Positions 1-9,700 of a stretch of 64,000 bases of DNA are shown one piece after another. Source of the stretch: Komarekiella atlantica HA4396-MV6 (GTDB lineage: Bacteria; Cyanobacteriota; Cyanobacteriia; Cyanobacteriales; Nostocaceae); NCBI GenBank assembly GCA_019359395.1, contig JAHHHK010000009.1:183033-247032 (forward strand). The letters run 5' to 3'. Position 1 is the stretch's first letter, and each line of letters begins with the position of its first letter. The translations under genes and the position numbers were made by a program. The notes beneath the pieces are model-generated. The model ran no database searches and had not been told where the DNA came from. It saw only the letters and a list, made by a program, of their open reading frames with translations.

Positions 1-2165
1 GTCCTGACTTAACAGCAGAGAAATTTATCCCCAATCCCTTTAGTAAAAAAGCTGCACGTTTGTATAAAACAGGGGATTTGGCACGCTATCTACCAAATGG
101 AGAAATCGAGTACATTGGTCGAATTGACCACCAAGTAAAACTCCGTGGTTTCCGCATTGAATTGGGAGAAATTGAAGCAGTAATTAGCCAATACCAAGGA
201 GTGCGCGAAGCTGTAGTTGTAGTACGCAATGATTCATTAGACTCTAAATGTTTAGTTGCTTATGTAATCCCTCAAATCGAGCAAACGCTGATAATTTCTG
301 AACTGCGTAGCTTTTTGGAGTCAAAGTTACCCAACTATATGCTACCAGGTGCTTTTGTAATATTAGAGGCACTACCGCTTACACCCAATGGCAAAGTTGA
401 CCGGAAAGCGTTACCTGCACTAGACTCAGTGCGTCCAGAGTTTGAAGACTTTGTTGCTCCTCAAACGCTCGTTGAAAAACAGTTGGCGATTATCTGGATG
501 CAAATACTTGGCTTGGAAAAAATAGGAATAAACGATAACTTTTTTGAATTGGGTGGACACTCACTATTAGCAACCCAAGTTATATCCCGCATTAATCAAA
601 TATTTGATATCGAGTTACCATTGCGCCAAATTTTTGAATTATCAACGATAGCAAAAATAGCCAAAAGTATCGAAGAGAAAAAAATAACCACTAAGTTAGC
701 TCCACCAATAGAACGAGTTTCACGAGAGATAGAGTTACCTTTATCTTTTGCACAGCAGAGATTATGGTTTCTGCATCAATTAGATCCAAAGTCATATATT
801 TATAATGGTTCTAGCGCGGTACTGCTACAAGGTTCGCTCAACGTAACGGCTTTAGAGCAAAGTATTAACGAAATAGTGCGAAGACATGAAATATTACGAA
901 CATGTTTTCACTTAGTAAATGGGCAACCAGTTCAACTTATTGCTCCTGTAGCGATACAATTACCAATAGTAGATTTACAACATTTACCTGATACTGAACA
1001 AACAACAGATGTAAAAAAATTAAGGCTAGCAAGTTACCAACAACCGTTTGATTTAGCACAAGCCCCCTTGTTAAGGTTAACTCTTGTACGATTGAAAACT
1101 AGGGAATATATATTGTTAGTAACCATGCACCATATTATCTTTGATGCTTGGTCAGAAGGAGTCTTTATCCAAGAATTATCAATACTTTATGAAGCTTTTT
1201 CTAACAATAATTCTTCACCTCTTCCAGAGATGAATATCCAGTATGCAGATTTTGCTACTTGGCAATACAAGTGGTTGCAGGGTGAGGTACTTGATACGTT
1301 ACTTAAATATTGGAAAAAGCAGTTAGGAGATAACTTACCAGTTTTACAATTACCTAAAATTCATCAGTTATCAGAAGTTAAAACTTCTCAGGAAAAGCGG
1401 CAAAATTTAATACTATCTAAGACATTATCTCAAGCCATTAAAAAGCTCAGTGATAGTCTTGGAACAACACTGTTTATGACGCTACTTGGAGCATTTAAGT
1501 TTTTGCTATATTGGTATACAGGTGACAAAGATATTGTTGTTGGTACCGATATTGCCAACCGTAATAGAATTGAAATAGAGAATTTAATCGGATTTTTTGT
1601 TAATCAATTAGTGTTGCGTAGTCACTTGTCTGAAAATTTCACTTTTAGCGAATTTTTGCAACAAATTCGTCAAGTTTGTCTAGAAGCTTATGCCCACCAA
1701 GATTTACCATTTGAGAAACTAGTTAGCGCTCTTAATCCCAAAAGAGAATTAAACCAAACTCCTCTATTTCAAGTCAAGTTTATCCTGCAAAATGCTCCTA
1801 TGCATCCTTTAGAGCTTGCAAATTTAACATTGACTCGCTTGGATGATTTAGAAAATACAGCAGCAAGATTTGATCTCCTTCTGGAACTAACAGATACAGA
1901 GCAAGGAATAGTTGGATTATTAAAATATAACAAAGACTTATTTGATGCCAGTAGTATAGCCCGATTGCTAAATATTTTTGAAATAATTTTGTCTCAAATT
2001 GTTGTCAATCCTGCTATCAAATTAAATCAACTCGAAGAAATTATCGTTCAATCAGACAGAGAATATCAGTTAAGTGAAGAACGAAAGCGAAAAAAAGAAT
2101 ATCAACAAAAATTAAGCTTAATTAAGCGAAAAGCAATTGAAATTGTAACTGAAGTTAATGAGTAA
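1..2165 (+). CDS. Non-ribosomal peptide synthetase, 3' part (A'-T-C), 5' end outside window
   Basis: The open frame enters the window (first full codon at base 3) and gives about 720 visible residues. They begin inside an adenylation domain: A7 motif YKTGDL, A8 motif with GRIDHQVK and RGFR, then the A10 lysine in NGKVDRK. A carrier domain follows with FFELGGHS, the phosphopantetheine serine site. A complete condensation domain comes next, with SFAQQRLWF and an active-site motif HHIIFDAWS (Gly of HHxxxDG replaced by Ala, catalytic His and Asp kept). The protein ends with a Lys/Glu-rich tail. The selectivity residues of the A domain lie upstream, so its substrate cannot be read. Ending in a C domain means the acceptor must be on another protein, most simply the Asn module encoded next but one. 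The gene overlaps the following dioxygenase by 8 bp, implying co-transcription. Confidence 0.95.
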   Translation, partial: PDLTAEKFIPNPFSKKAARLYKTGDLARYLPNGEIEYIGRIDHQVKLRGFRIELGEIEAVISQYQGVREAVVVVRNDSLDSKCLVAYVIPQIEQTLIISELRSFLESKLPNYMLPGAFVILEALPLTPNGKVDRKALPALDSVRPEFEDFVAPQTLVEKQLAIIWMQILGLEKIGINDNFFELGGHSLLATQVISRINQIFDIELPLRQIFELSTIAKIAKSIEEKKITTKLAPPIERVSREIELPLSFAQQRLWFLHQLDPKSYIYNGSSAVLLQGSLNVTALEQSINEIVRRHEILRTCFHLVNGQPVQLIAPVAIQLPIVDLQHLPDTEQTTDVKKLRLASYQQPFDLAQAPLLRLTLVRLKTREYILLVTMHHIIFDAWSEGVFIQELSILYEAFSNNNSSPLPEMNIQYADFATWQYKWLQGEVLDTLLKYWKKQLGDNLPVLQLPKIHQLSEVKTSQEKRQNLILSKTLSQAIKKLSDSLGTTLFMTLLGAFKFLLYWYTGDKDIVVGTDIANRNRIEIENLIGFFVNQLVLRSHLSENFTFSEFLQQIRQVCLEAYAHQDLPFEKLVSALNPKRELNQTPLFQVKFILQNAPMHPLELANLTLTRLDDLENTAARFDLLLELTDTEQGIVGLLKYNKDLFDASSIARLLNIFEIILSQIVVNPAIKLNQLEEIIVQSDREYQLSEERKRKKEYQQKLSLIKRKAIEIVTEVNE

Positions 2166-3213
2166 AATGAAACCAACCAAAATAATTAATTCTGAATTAC
2201 AACAGAAATTCCACAAAGGTGGGAGAAAATCCATCCATTTAGAAACCGAACTAATTAAATTAGATAAGTTTGGAGATGAGCAAAGCTTACCGTTAATCAT
2301 AAAACCATCTATATCAGATGTTGATATTGCAGATTGGGCGGAGGCAAATAGAGAATTTGTAAATACAAATTTAATTAAATATGGTGCTATACTTTTCAAA
2401 GGATTTAATATTACTACAGCAGCCGCATTTGAAAGATTTGGTCTAGCGGTTTGTTCAGAACTATTTAATGAAAATGGTGAACATACCCGCGAAACAGTAA
2501 GCGGTAAAGTTTATACTCCAGTTTTTTATCCTGCTGATAGCAAGTTACTGTGGCATAACGAGAATTCTTTTAATTATCGATGGCCTGTGAAAATTTTGTT
2601 CGGCTGTCGTCAACCTGCACAACAAGGAGGAGAAACCCCAATAGTTGATAGTCGTAAGGTATTTCAATTAATAAAACCCAAAGTTAGAGAACATTTTGCT
2701 GAAAAACAAGTTATGTATGTTCGTAACTATGGCAACGGATTAGGGCTTGATTGGCAAACAGTTTTTCAAACTCAAAGTAGAGCAGATGTAGAAAAGTTTT
2801 GTCAAAATAATTTAATTGATTTTGAATGGAAGAATGATGGTGGGTTGAGAACTATTTCTATTCGTCCAGCGGTAATCAAACATCCTCAAACAGGCGAACT
2901 TTCTTGGTTTAATCAAGCACAACATTGGCATTTAGCTTGTTTGGATACACAAACTCGTGAGTCATTACTGTCATCTTTTAAAAAAGCAGATTTGCCACGA
3001 AATTGCTTTTATGGAGATGGTACTTCTATTGAAGACTCTACAATGCTTGATATCTGTGAGGTATATCAGAAATTAGAAGTATGTTTTCCTTGGCAACAAG
3101 GAGACATATTATTACTGGACAACGTGTTAACCGCTCATGGACGCAATCCCTATGTAGGAGAACGCAAGCTTTTTGTTGCGATGAGCGAACTGATAAGTTT
3201 TAGTCAAACTTGA
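2158..3213 (+). CDS. SyrP/TauD-like Fe(II)/2-oxoglutarate dioxygenase (probable amino-acyl-PCP beta-hydroxylase)
   Basis: The 351-residue protein matches the TauD/SyrP non-heme iron oxygenase fold. The iron-binding facial triad is visible as HNE (His133, Glu135) and the distal His327 in LTAHGRNPY. Arg336 in GERK is the likely 2-oxoglutarate ligand. Family members such as SyrP hydroxylate the beta carbon of an amino acid tethered to a carrier domain. Here the gene lies between an NRPS ending in a C domain and an NRPS starting with an inactive C-like domain followed by an Asn-type A domain. I therefore infer beta-hydroxylation of Asn on that carrier. The start overlaps the upstream NRPS by 8 bp; a second ATG four codons in is possible. 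Family assignment is strong, substrate is inference. Confidence 0.88.
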   Translation: MSKMKPTKIINSELQQKFHKGGRKSIHLETELIKLDKFGDEQSLPLIIKPSISDVDIADWAEANREFVNTNLIKYGAILFKGFNITTAAAFERFGLAVCSELFNENGEHTRETVSGKVYTPVFYPADSKLLWHNENSFNYRWPVKILFGCRQPAQQGGETPIVDSRKVFQLIKPKVREHFAEKQVMYVRNYGNGLGLDWQTVFQTQSRADVEKFCQNNLIDFEWKNDGGLRTISIRPAVIKHPQTGELSWFNQAQHWHLACLDTQTRESLLSSFKKADLPRNCFYGDGTSIEDSTMLDICEVYQKLEVCFPWQQGDILLLDNVLTAHGRNPYVGERKLFVAMSELISFSQT

Positions 3214-3292
3214 AATAGTTAATATTTTTATTAGACTCACTGTATCTATCAATATTGACCGTTTTTATATAACTAGTCGACTGAGGTACAAA

Positions 3293-3322
3293 TTTATCGG
3301 TGTTTATCGGTGTTTATCTGTC
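3293..3322. repeat. Three tandem 10-bp repeats upstream of the Asn NRPS
   Basis: TTTATCGGTG occurs twice in direct succession, followed by a third copy with two changes. It lies in the 271-bp gap between the dioxygenase and the Asn NRPS, the largest gap in the 5' half of the cluster. It could be a slippage-prone repeat or a binding site; nothing in the sequence decides this. I see no clear promoter or terminator in the rest of the gap. Confidence 0.6.
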
Positions 3323-3484
3323 TTGAAAAGTTTTGCGCTCCTGTTACCCGGAGCTTCGCTTACTTTTTGCTGTGGTTAATTACAACTTCTGTGTACCTTA
3401 CTTAAGTGAGAACCGCTATAACTATCTCTTGAAAAAAAAGTTGAAAAACTTTGACTCAATTTTAAACCGGATTGGACAAGAAAA

Positions 3485-6400
3485 ATGCAAGCAAAAACTC
3501 AAGGTTTTCCACTATCACCTCAACAAAAGCACCTTTGGTTAGTACAGCAAGGTAGTAATGTATATCGGAATCAATGTGCTATTTTTATTGAAGGAAACAT
3601 AGAATTAGATATATTAAAAGAAGCGTTACAGAAAGTTATTGCCAGAAATGAGATTCTTCGCACAACTTTTCATCGTCCGCGTGGTTTAAAGATACCTGTT
3701 CAGGTTATAGATTCTGACATTAATCTTATTTTAAATGAACATATTTTAGAAAATCAATCTTCTCAATTGGAAGAAACAGAAGCACTTTTCGAGAAAATTA
3801 AGGAACAATCCATAAAATGTCAAGAAACCCAACTATTTAAAGCAGACTTAGTAAAATGCACATCGAATAAGTACGTTTTATTTATTAATTTATCATCCCT
3901 ATGTACAGACTATAAAACATTAAAAAATATAGTTAATGAAATTAGTCAGTATTACGCTGCCTGCTTACATAATGCAGAATTAAGCGAGGAACCACTACAA
4001 TATGCTGATGTCGCTACATGGCAAAATGAATTACTTGAAGCAAAAGAAACTACAACAGGGAAGAAATATTGGCAACAAGTAGATTTTTCGGTTTTGGATA
4101 ACTTAAAACTTCCTTTTGAAAATCACCTTTCTGAAGCATCGGAATTTGATCCTCAATTGATTAAGTTAGCGATTCACAGTGATTTCCTTGTTAAGATTGA
4201 AGAACTTGTCGAAAAATATGAAATCTCGATTAATATATTTTTCCTTACTTGCTGGCAAATTCTACTTTGGCGTCTAACTGGACAATCAAACTTAATTATA
4301 GGTCTTGGCTGTGATGGTCGCAATTATGAAGAATTAAAAGCAGCACTAGGTTTATTTGCCAAATATTTACCGCTTGCTTGTCATTTGGAAGACAATGATA
4401 CATTCAGTAATACCTTGATACAAGTAAGCAACTTAACAGATGAAACATTTGAATGGCAGGATAGTTTCAGTTGGGATACATTATCTAACACAAATATAGA
4501 TGATATAGAAAGGTCATTTTTACCATTTTGTTTTGATTTTGAGGAAATAGTAACTAATTATTATGCTCCTCAATTAGTATTTTCAATTTATCAACATTAC
4601 ACCTGTTTTGACCGATTTAAAATCAAGCTTTCTTGTGCTCATACGCCAAACGAATTAGTTAAAATAGAATTTCATTATGATGCCAAATCTTTCTGTAGAG
4701 AAGATATTCAACGTTTGGCGGCTCAGTGGCAAACTCTGTTAATGAGTGTTATTAATAATCCCTTGACAGCGATATCACAATTGGATATCTTCAGTGAACA
4801 AGAACGAGAAGAACTTTTAGTTGCATTCAACAATACTAAAACAGCAGAGCTACAATACAAGTGCATCCATCATTGGTTTGAACAGCAGTGCGATCGCACG
4901 CCAGACAACATTGCTATCATTTATAAAAATCAGCAATTTACCTACCAAGAATTAAACACTCGTGCTAACCAGCTAGCTCATTACTTACAACAATTTGGTG
5001 TGAAACCGGATGTAATGGTGGGACTTTGTGTAGAGCGTTCGCCTTTAATGTTGATTGGACTTTTAGGCATCTTAAAAGCTGGTGGTGCATATATACCGAT
5101 TGACCCTAGCTATCCTTTAGAAAGAAAAGCTTTTATATTAAACGATTCTCAAATGCCAGTCTTGCTGACTCAACAGCATTTAATTGCAGATTTAGCTACA
5201 AATGGAATTAAAGTAATTTGTATAGATAGTGATTGGCAAGCTATCAACCAACAAAAAATTGAAAATCCAATTAATACAACAACCGGGTTAAATCTAGCCT
5301 ATGTTATTTACACCTCCGGTTCCACTGGTAAACCCAAAGGAACTCTAATTCCTCATCAAGGATTAGTAAATTACTTGAGTTGGTGTACTAAAACATATCC
5401 AGTAGAGCAAGGAGTGGGAACTTTAGTTCATTCACCTTTGGGTTTTGATTTAACAATCACTAGTCTTTTTTCACCTTTATTAGTTGGTCGGACAATAGAA
5501 TTACTATCAGAAGAACAAGGCATTGAAACCCTTTCTCAAGCTTTAAGTAAAAGCTCGAACTTAAGTTTGGTAAAAATTACCCCCGCTCACTTGGATTTGC
5601 TGAAACAACAGTTATCCCAAGAGGAGATTGCAAATAAAACTAGAGCTTTTATTATTGGTGGCGAAAATTTGTTAGCTCAAAGTATTACTTTCTGGCAAGA
5701 TGTAGCTCCAGATACGATATTAGTCAACGAATACGGCCCTACAGAGACAGTGGTAGGCTGTTGTGTTTATCAAATTCCAGTTGGGAAACATTCCACAGGA
5801 TCTATACCCATTGGTAAGCCGATCGCTAATACCGAGTTGTACATTTTAGACCAATATTTGCAACCAGTACCCATGGGGGTAGTAGGTGAATTGCACATTG
5901 GTGGACTTGGATTAGCTAGGGGTTATCTAAATCAACCTGAATTAACAGCGCTAAAATTTATCCCTAATCCTTTTAGTAAAAAAGCAGGCGATCGCCTTTA
6001 CAAAACTGGTGATTTAGTTCGCTTTTTAGCGAGTGGAGATATTGAGTATATAGGTCGCATTGACAACCAAGTTAAAATACGAGGTTTTCGTGTTGAACTA
6101 GGAGAAATTGAAGCGGTTATTAATCAACATCCATCAATATTGACAAGTGTAGTTATCCTTCGGGAGGATAAATCTGGAAATCAAAGTTTAATAGCTTACA
6201 TAACTCTCCACCCAAACAAAACATTAACAATTCCTGAACTGCGCCGCTTCTTGCAAAACAAATTGCTTGACTATATGCTACCAAATGCCTTTATGATATT
6301 AGAAGCATTACCATTAACTTCTAATGGCAAAGTAGATCGTCAAGCATTGCCAATGCCCGATGTGCGCCCAGAATTAGAAGTTGCTTATGTAGTGCCGGAA

Positions 6401-6727
6401 ACTGAGATTGAACAGACAATAGCCTCAGTTTGGCAAAAAGCTTTGAATCTTGAAAAAATAGGCATTCACGATAATTTCTTTGAAATTGGCGGTCATTCAT
6501 TACTTTTAGTTACAGTTCACAGCCAATTGCAGGAAATATTAAAAGCAGAACTATCAACCCTTGATTTGTTTAGATACCCTACCATCAATTCTTTAGCAGA
6601 GTATTTAACATCTCCAAACACCACAGAATTCTTACAGGAGAATGATACTCAAACAGAGAAAATTTCAGCTGGTAAAGCACAACAAAGAAAACGCTTACAA
6701 AAAATGAAATCAGTTGAAAATAATTAA
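3485..6727 (+). CDS. NRPS module: degenerate C (interface-like) - A (Asn-type) - T
   Basis: Residues about 5-430 form a condensation-type domain that starts normally (LSPQQKHLW) but has SSLCTD at residues 137-142 where HHxxxDG is expected, so both catalytic His are missing. The A domain follows, with A3 TSGSTGKPKG near residue 610 and GPTE near 750. Reading the ten-residue code against GrsA gives D-L-T-K-I-G-E-V-G-(K), starting at Asp655; this is the classic asparagine code (tyrocidine, CDA). The T domain has EIGGHSL near residue 1000. The C-terminus ends in a basic tail (SAGKAQQRKRLQKMK), like the other proteins here that hand on to a ketosynthase. Family knowledge: C-like domains without HHxxxDG act as interface domains recruiting beta-hydroxylases in some siderophore NRPSs. 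A dioxygenase gene of that type lies directly upstream. Confidence 0.95.
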   Translation: MQAKTQGFPLSPQQKHLWLVQQGSNVYRNQCAIFIEGNIELDILKEALQKVIARNEILRTTFHRPRGLKIPVQVIDSDINLILNEHILENQSSQLEETEALFEKIKEQSIKCQETQLFKADLVKCTSNKYVLFINLSSLCTDYKTLKNIVNEISQYYAACLHNAELSEEPLQYADVATWQNELLEAKETTTGKKYWQQVDFSVLDNLKLPFENHLSEASEFDPQLIKLAIHSDFLVKIEELVEKYEISINIFFLTCWQILLWRLTGQSNLIIGLGCDGRNYEELKAALGLFAKYLPLACHLEDNDTFSNTLIQVSNLTDETFEWQDSFSWDTLSNTNIDDIERSFLPFCFDFEEIVTNYYAPQLVFSIYQHYTCFDRFKIKLSCAHTPNELVKIEFHYDAKSFCREDIQRLAAQWQTLLMSVINNPLTAISQLDIFSEQEREELLVAFNNTKTAELQYKCIHHWFEQQCDRTPDNIAIIYKNQQFTYQELNTRANQLAHYLQQFGVKPDVMVGLCVERSPLMLIGLLGILKAGGAYIPIDPSYPLERKAFILNDSQMPVLLTQQHLIADLATNGIKVICIDSDWQAINQQKIENPINTTTGLNLAYVIYTSGSTGKPKGTLIPHQGLVNYLSWCTKTYPVEQGVGTLVHSPLGFDLTITSLFSPLLVGRTIELLSEEQGIETLSQALSKSSNLSLVKITPAHLDLLKQQLSQEEIANKTRAFIIGGENLLAQSITFWQDVAPDTILVNEYGPTETVVGCCVYQIPVGKHSTGSIPIGKPIANTELYILDQYLQPVPMGVVGELHIGGLGLARGYLNQPELTALKFIPNPFSKKAGDRLYKTGDLVRFLASGDIEYIGRIDNQVKIRGFRVELGEIEAVINQHPSILTSVVILREDKSGNQSLIAYITLHPNKTLTIPELRRFLQNKLLDYMLPNAFMILEALPLTSNGKVDRQALPMPDVRPELEVAYVVPETEIEQTIASVWQKALNLEKIGIHDNFFEIGGHSLLLVTVHSQLQEILKAELSTLDLFRYPTINSLAEYLTSPNTTEFLQENDTQTEKISAGKAQQRKRLQKMKSVENN

Positions 6728-6741
6728 GGAATTAATAGATA

Positions 6742-9700
6742 ATGAATATTCCAACTGGTGCATATACTACTAATGGTTCAGAAATAGCAATTATTGGATT
6801 GGCAGGAAGATTTCCTGGGGCTAAGAATGTTGATGAATTTTGGCATAATCTCCAAAATGGTATAGAATCAATCTCTTTTTTCAGTGATGAAGAACTACTG
6901 GAAGCAGGAATAGATGCAGAACTTCTAAGTCAACCAAATTATGTGAAAGCTTATGCTGTCATAGAAGATGCAGAACTTTTCGATGCTAACTTTTTTGGGT
7001 TTAATCCCAGAGATGCAGAAATGACTGACCCGCAACACCGGATTTTTTTAGAGTGTGCTTGGGAAGCGCTAGAAAAAGCAGGGTATGATTCCGAAACATA
7101 CAATGGCTCCATAGGTGTTTTTGCTGGTTCTAACTTAAGCGGTTATTTATTAAACATTTATTTTAATCAAAATATTAGAAACTCAGTAGACGAACGTCAA
7201 ATAGCGATCGCTGGCGATAAAGATTACCTTGCTACACGTACTTCTTATAAACTTAATTTAACGGGGCCTAGCTATACAGTTCAAACAGCTTGCTCAACCT
7301 CATTAGTAGCTGTACATTTAGCCTGCCAAAGTTTATTAAACGGTGAATGTGATATTGCTTTGGTTGGCGGTGTTTCTATGAGCGCGTCAAGAAAAGCTGG
7401 CTATCTTTATAACGAAGGAGGTATCAATTCTCCTGATGGACATTGCCGTGCCTTTGATGCGAAAGCGCGGGGTACTGTGTGTGGAGAAGGTGTAGGAATT
7501 GTTGTTTTAAAAAGATTAGAAGATACTTTAAACGATAGAGATTTTATTCATGCTGTTATTAAAGGTTCAGCTATTAATAATGACGGTTCAAACAAAGTTA
7601 GTTACACAGCACCGCGTATAGAAGGTCAAGCAAAAGTCATCAAAACGGCTCAAATTATTGCAGAGTTAGAGCCAGAAACAATAACTTATATTGAAGCTCA
7701 CGGCACAGGTACATCTTTAGGAGATCCGATTGAAATCGCTGCACTAACTCAAGCATTCCAAAGCAGTACAAAAAAGCAAGGCTTCTGTGCAATTGGTTCC
7801 TTAAAAACAAATATTGGGCACTTAGATGCGGCTGCTGGTGTTGCAGGTTTAATTAAAACAGTCTTAGCTCTCAAATACAAACAAATTCCCCCTAGTCTGC
7901 ACTTTGAGCAACCGAATCCTCAAATTGATTTCGCCAACAGTCCCTTTTATGTCAATAACAAGCTTGCTGAATGGAAAACAGACAAACATCCTAGACGGGC
8001 AGGCGTCAGTTCTTTTGGAATTGGTGGTACTAATGCTCATGTAATTTTAGAAGAAGCTCCAATTTGTATAACTAAAGAGAGTATTTCTCGCCCTTGGCAA
8101 TTATTAGTTATCTCTGCAAAAACTCAAACGGCTTTAGAATCTGCGACAACTAACCTTGCTAATTATTTAGCAGAGCATCCTGATACCAATCTTGCTGATG
8201 TAGCTCATACTTTGCAAGTTGGCCGCCGAAACTTTAGCCATCGTCGAGTGTTACTATGTCAGGATATTCCTGACGCTATCAAGACACTAACAGCGCCAAA
8301 CCAACAAAGAGTTTTGAGTAATTTTTCAGAAATCCATAACCATTCAATTGTGTTTATGTTTCCCGGACAAGGAGCACAATATGTAAACATGGGACGGGAA
8401 TTATATGCAACAGAATCAGTTTTTCGGCAACAAGTTGATGAGTGCTGTGAATTACTCAAACCACATTTAAAATTAGACCTCAGAGATATAATTTATCCCT
8501 CAACAGTAGAAACAACACAAGAACAACTTAAACAAACTTCCTTAACGCAAGTTGCGCTATTTGTGATTGAATATGCCCTTGCTAAACTTTGGATGGCGTG
8601 GGGTGTCCATCCGCAAGCGATGATTGGTCACAGCATCGGCGAGTATGTAGCCGCTTGTATTTCAGGTGTCTTTTCTTTAGAAGAGGCATTGACTTTAGTG
8701 GTAATTCGTGGACGACTAATGCAACAAGTCGAACCGGGGTCGATGCTTTCTGTTTCTCTATCTGCCAAAGAAATCCAATCTATGTTGGGTTCAGAACTTT
8801 CTTTAGCAGCTAGCAACGCCCCATCCCTTTGTGTAGTTTCTGGTGCTACTCATGCGGTAGAAGTATTACAAAATCGTTTGACACAGCAAGGTGTTGATTG
8901 TCGCCGTCTGCATACATCCCATGCTTTTCATTCCCAAATGATGGAGCCGATTTTAGAGCCATTTGTACGGCATCTTAAAGAAGTCGATCTAAAATCACCT
9001 CAAATTCCTTTTGTTTCCAACGTTACGGGAACTTGGATTACTTCAGAGCAGGCGACTTCTCCTAACTACTGGGCTAGACATCTCCGACAACCCGTATTGT
9101 TTAACGAGGGAATCGCTGAACTGCAACAGCCACGAATATTATTGGAAGTTGGGCCGGGACGAACATTAACTACCTTAGCCAAACGACAGTTGGCTTCTCA
9201 GGCTGTAGTTCTAACTTCATTGCGACATCCCCAAGAGCAAATTTCTGATGTAGCATTTTTACTTAATACTCTTTCTCGGCTTTGGCTATCAGGATTGCAA
9301 ATAAACTGGGCAGGCTTTTATGCAAAAGAGCAACGCAGACATATTCCTTTGCCTACCTATCCTTTTGAGCGTCAACGTTATTGGATTGAGGCTAATCCTG
9401 AAGCTGCGTTATCAGAGGCATGGCAAAAATCATTAAGTAAAAAGCTAGATATTGCAGATTGGTTTTATATGCCAATTTGGAAACAATCTACACCACTTGA
9501 GTTTTTTCAAGGGAAGGAATTAGCAACTGAGCAAAACACTTGCTGGTTAGTTTTTATTGACGAATATGGAGTTGGAGGCGAAGTTGTTAAACGACTGAAA
9601 CAGCACCATGATGTTGTTACAGTTAAGATTGCAGAGAAATTTACTAAGCTGAACGAATATACATATACTATTAATCCCCAGCAAAGCGATGACTACGATA

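Noticed and set aside
3333..3542. 69-codon + strand frame before the Asn NRPS
   Set aside because: It overlaps the NRPS start in another frame, has no ribosome site and no family resemblance.
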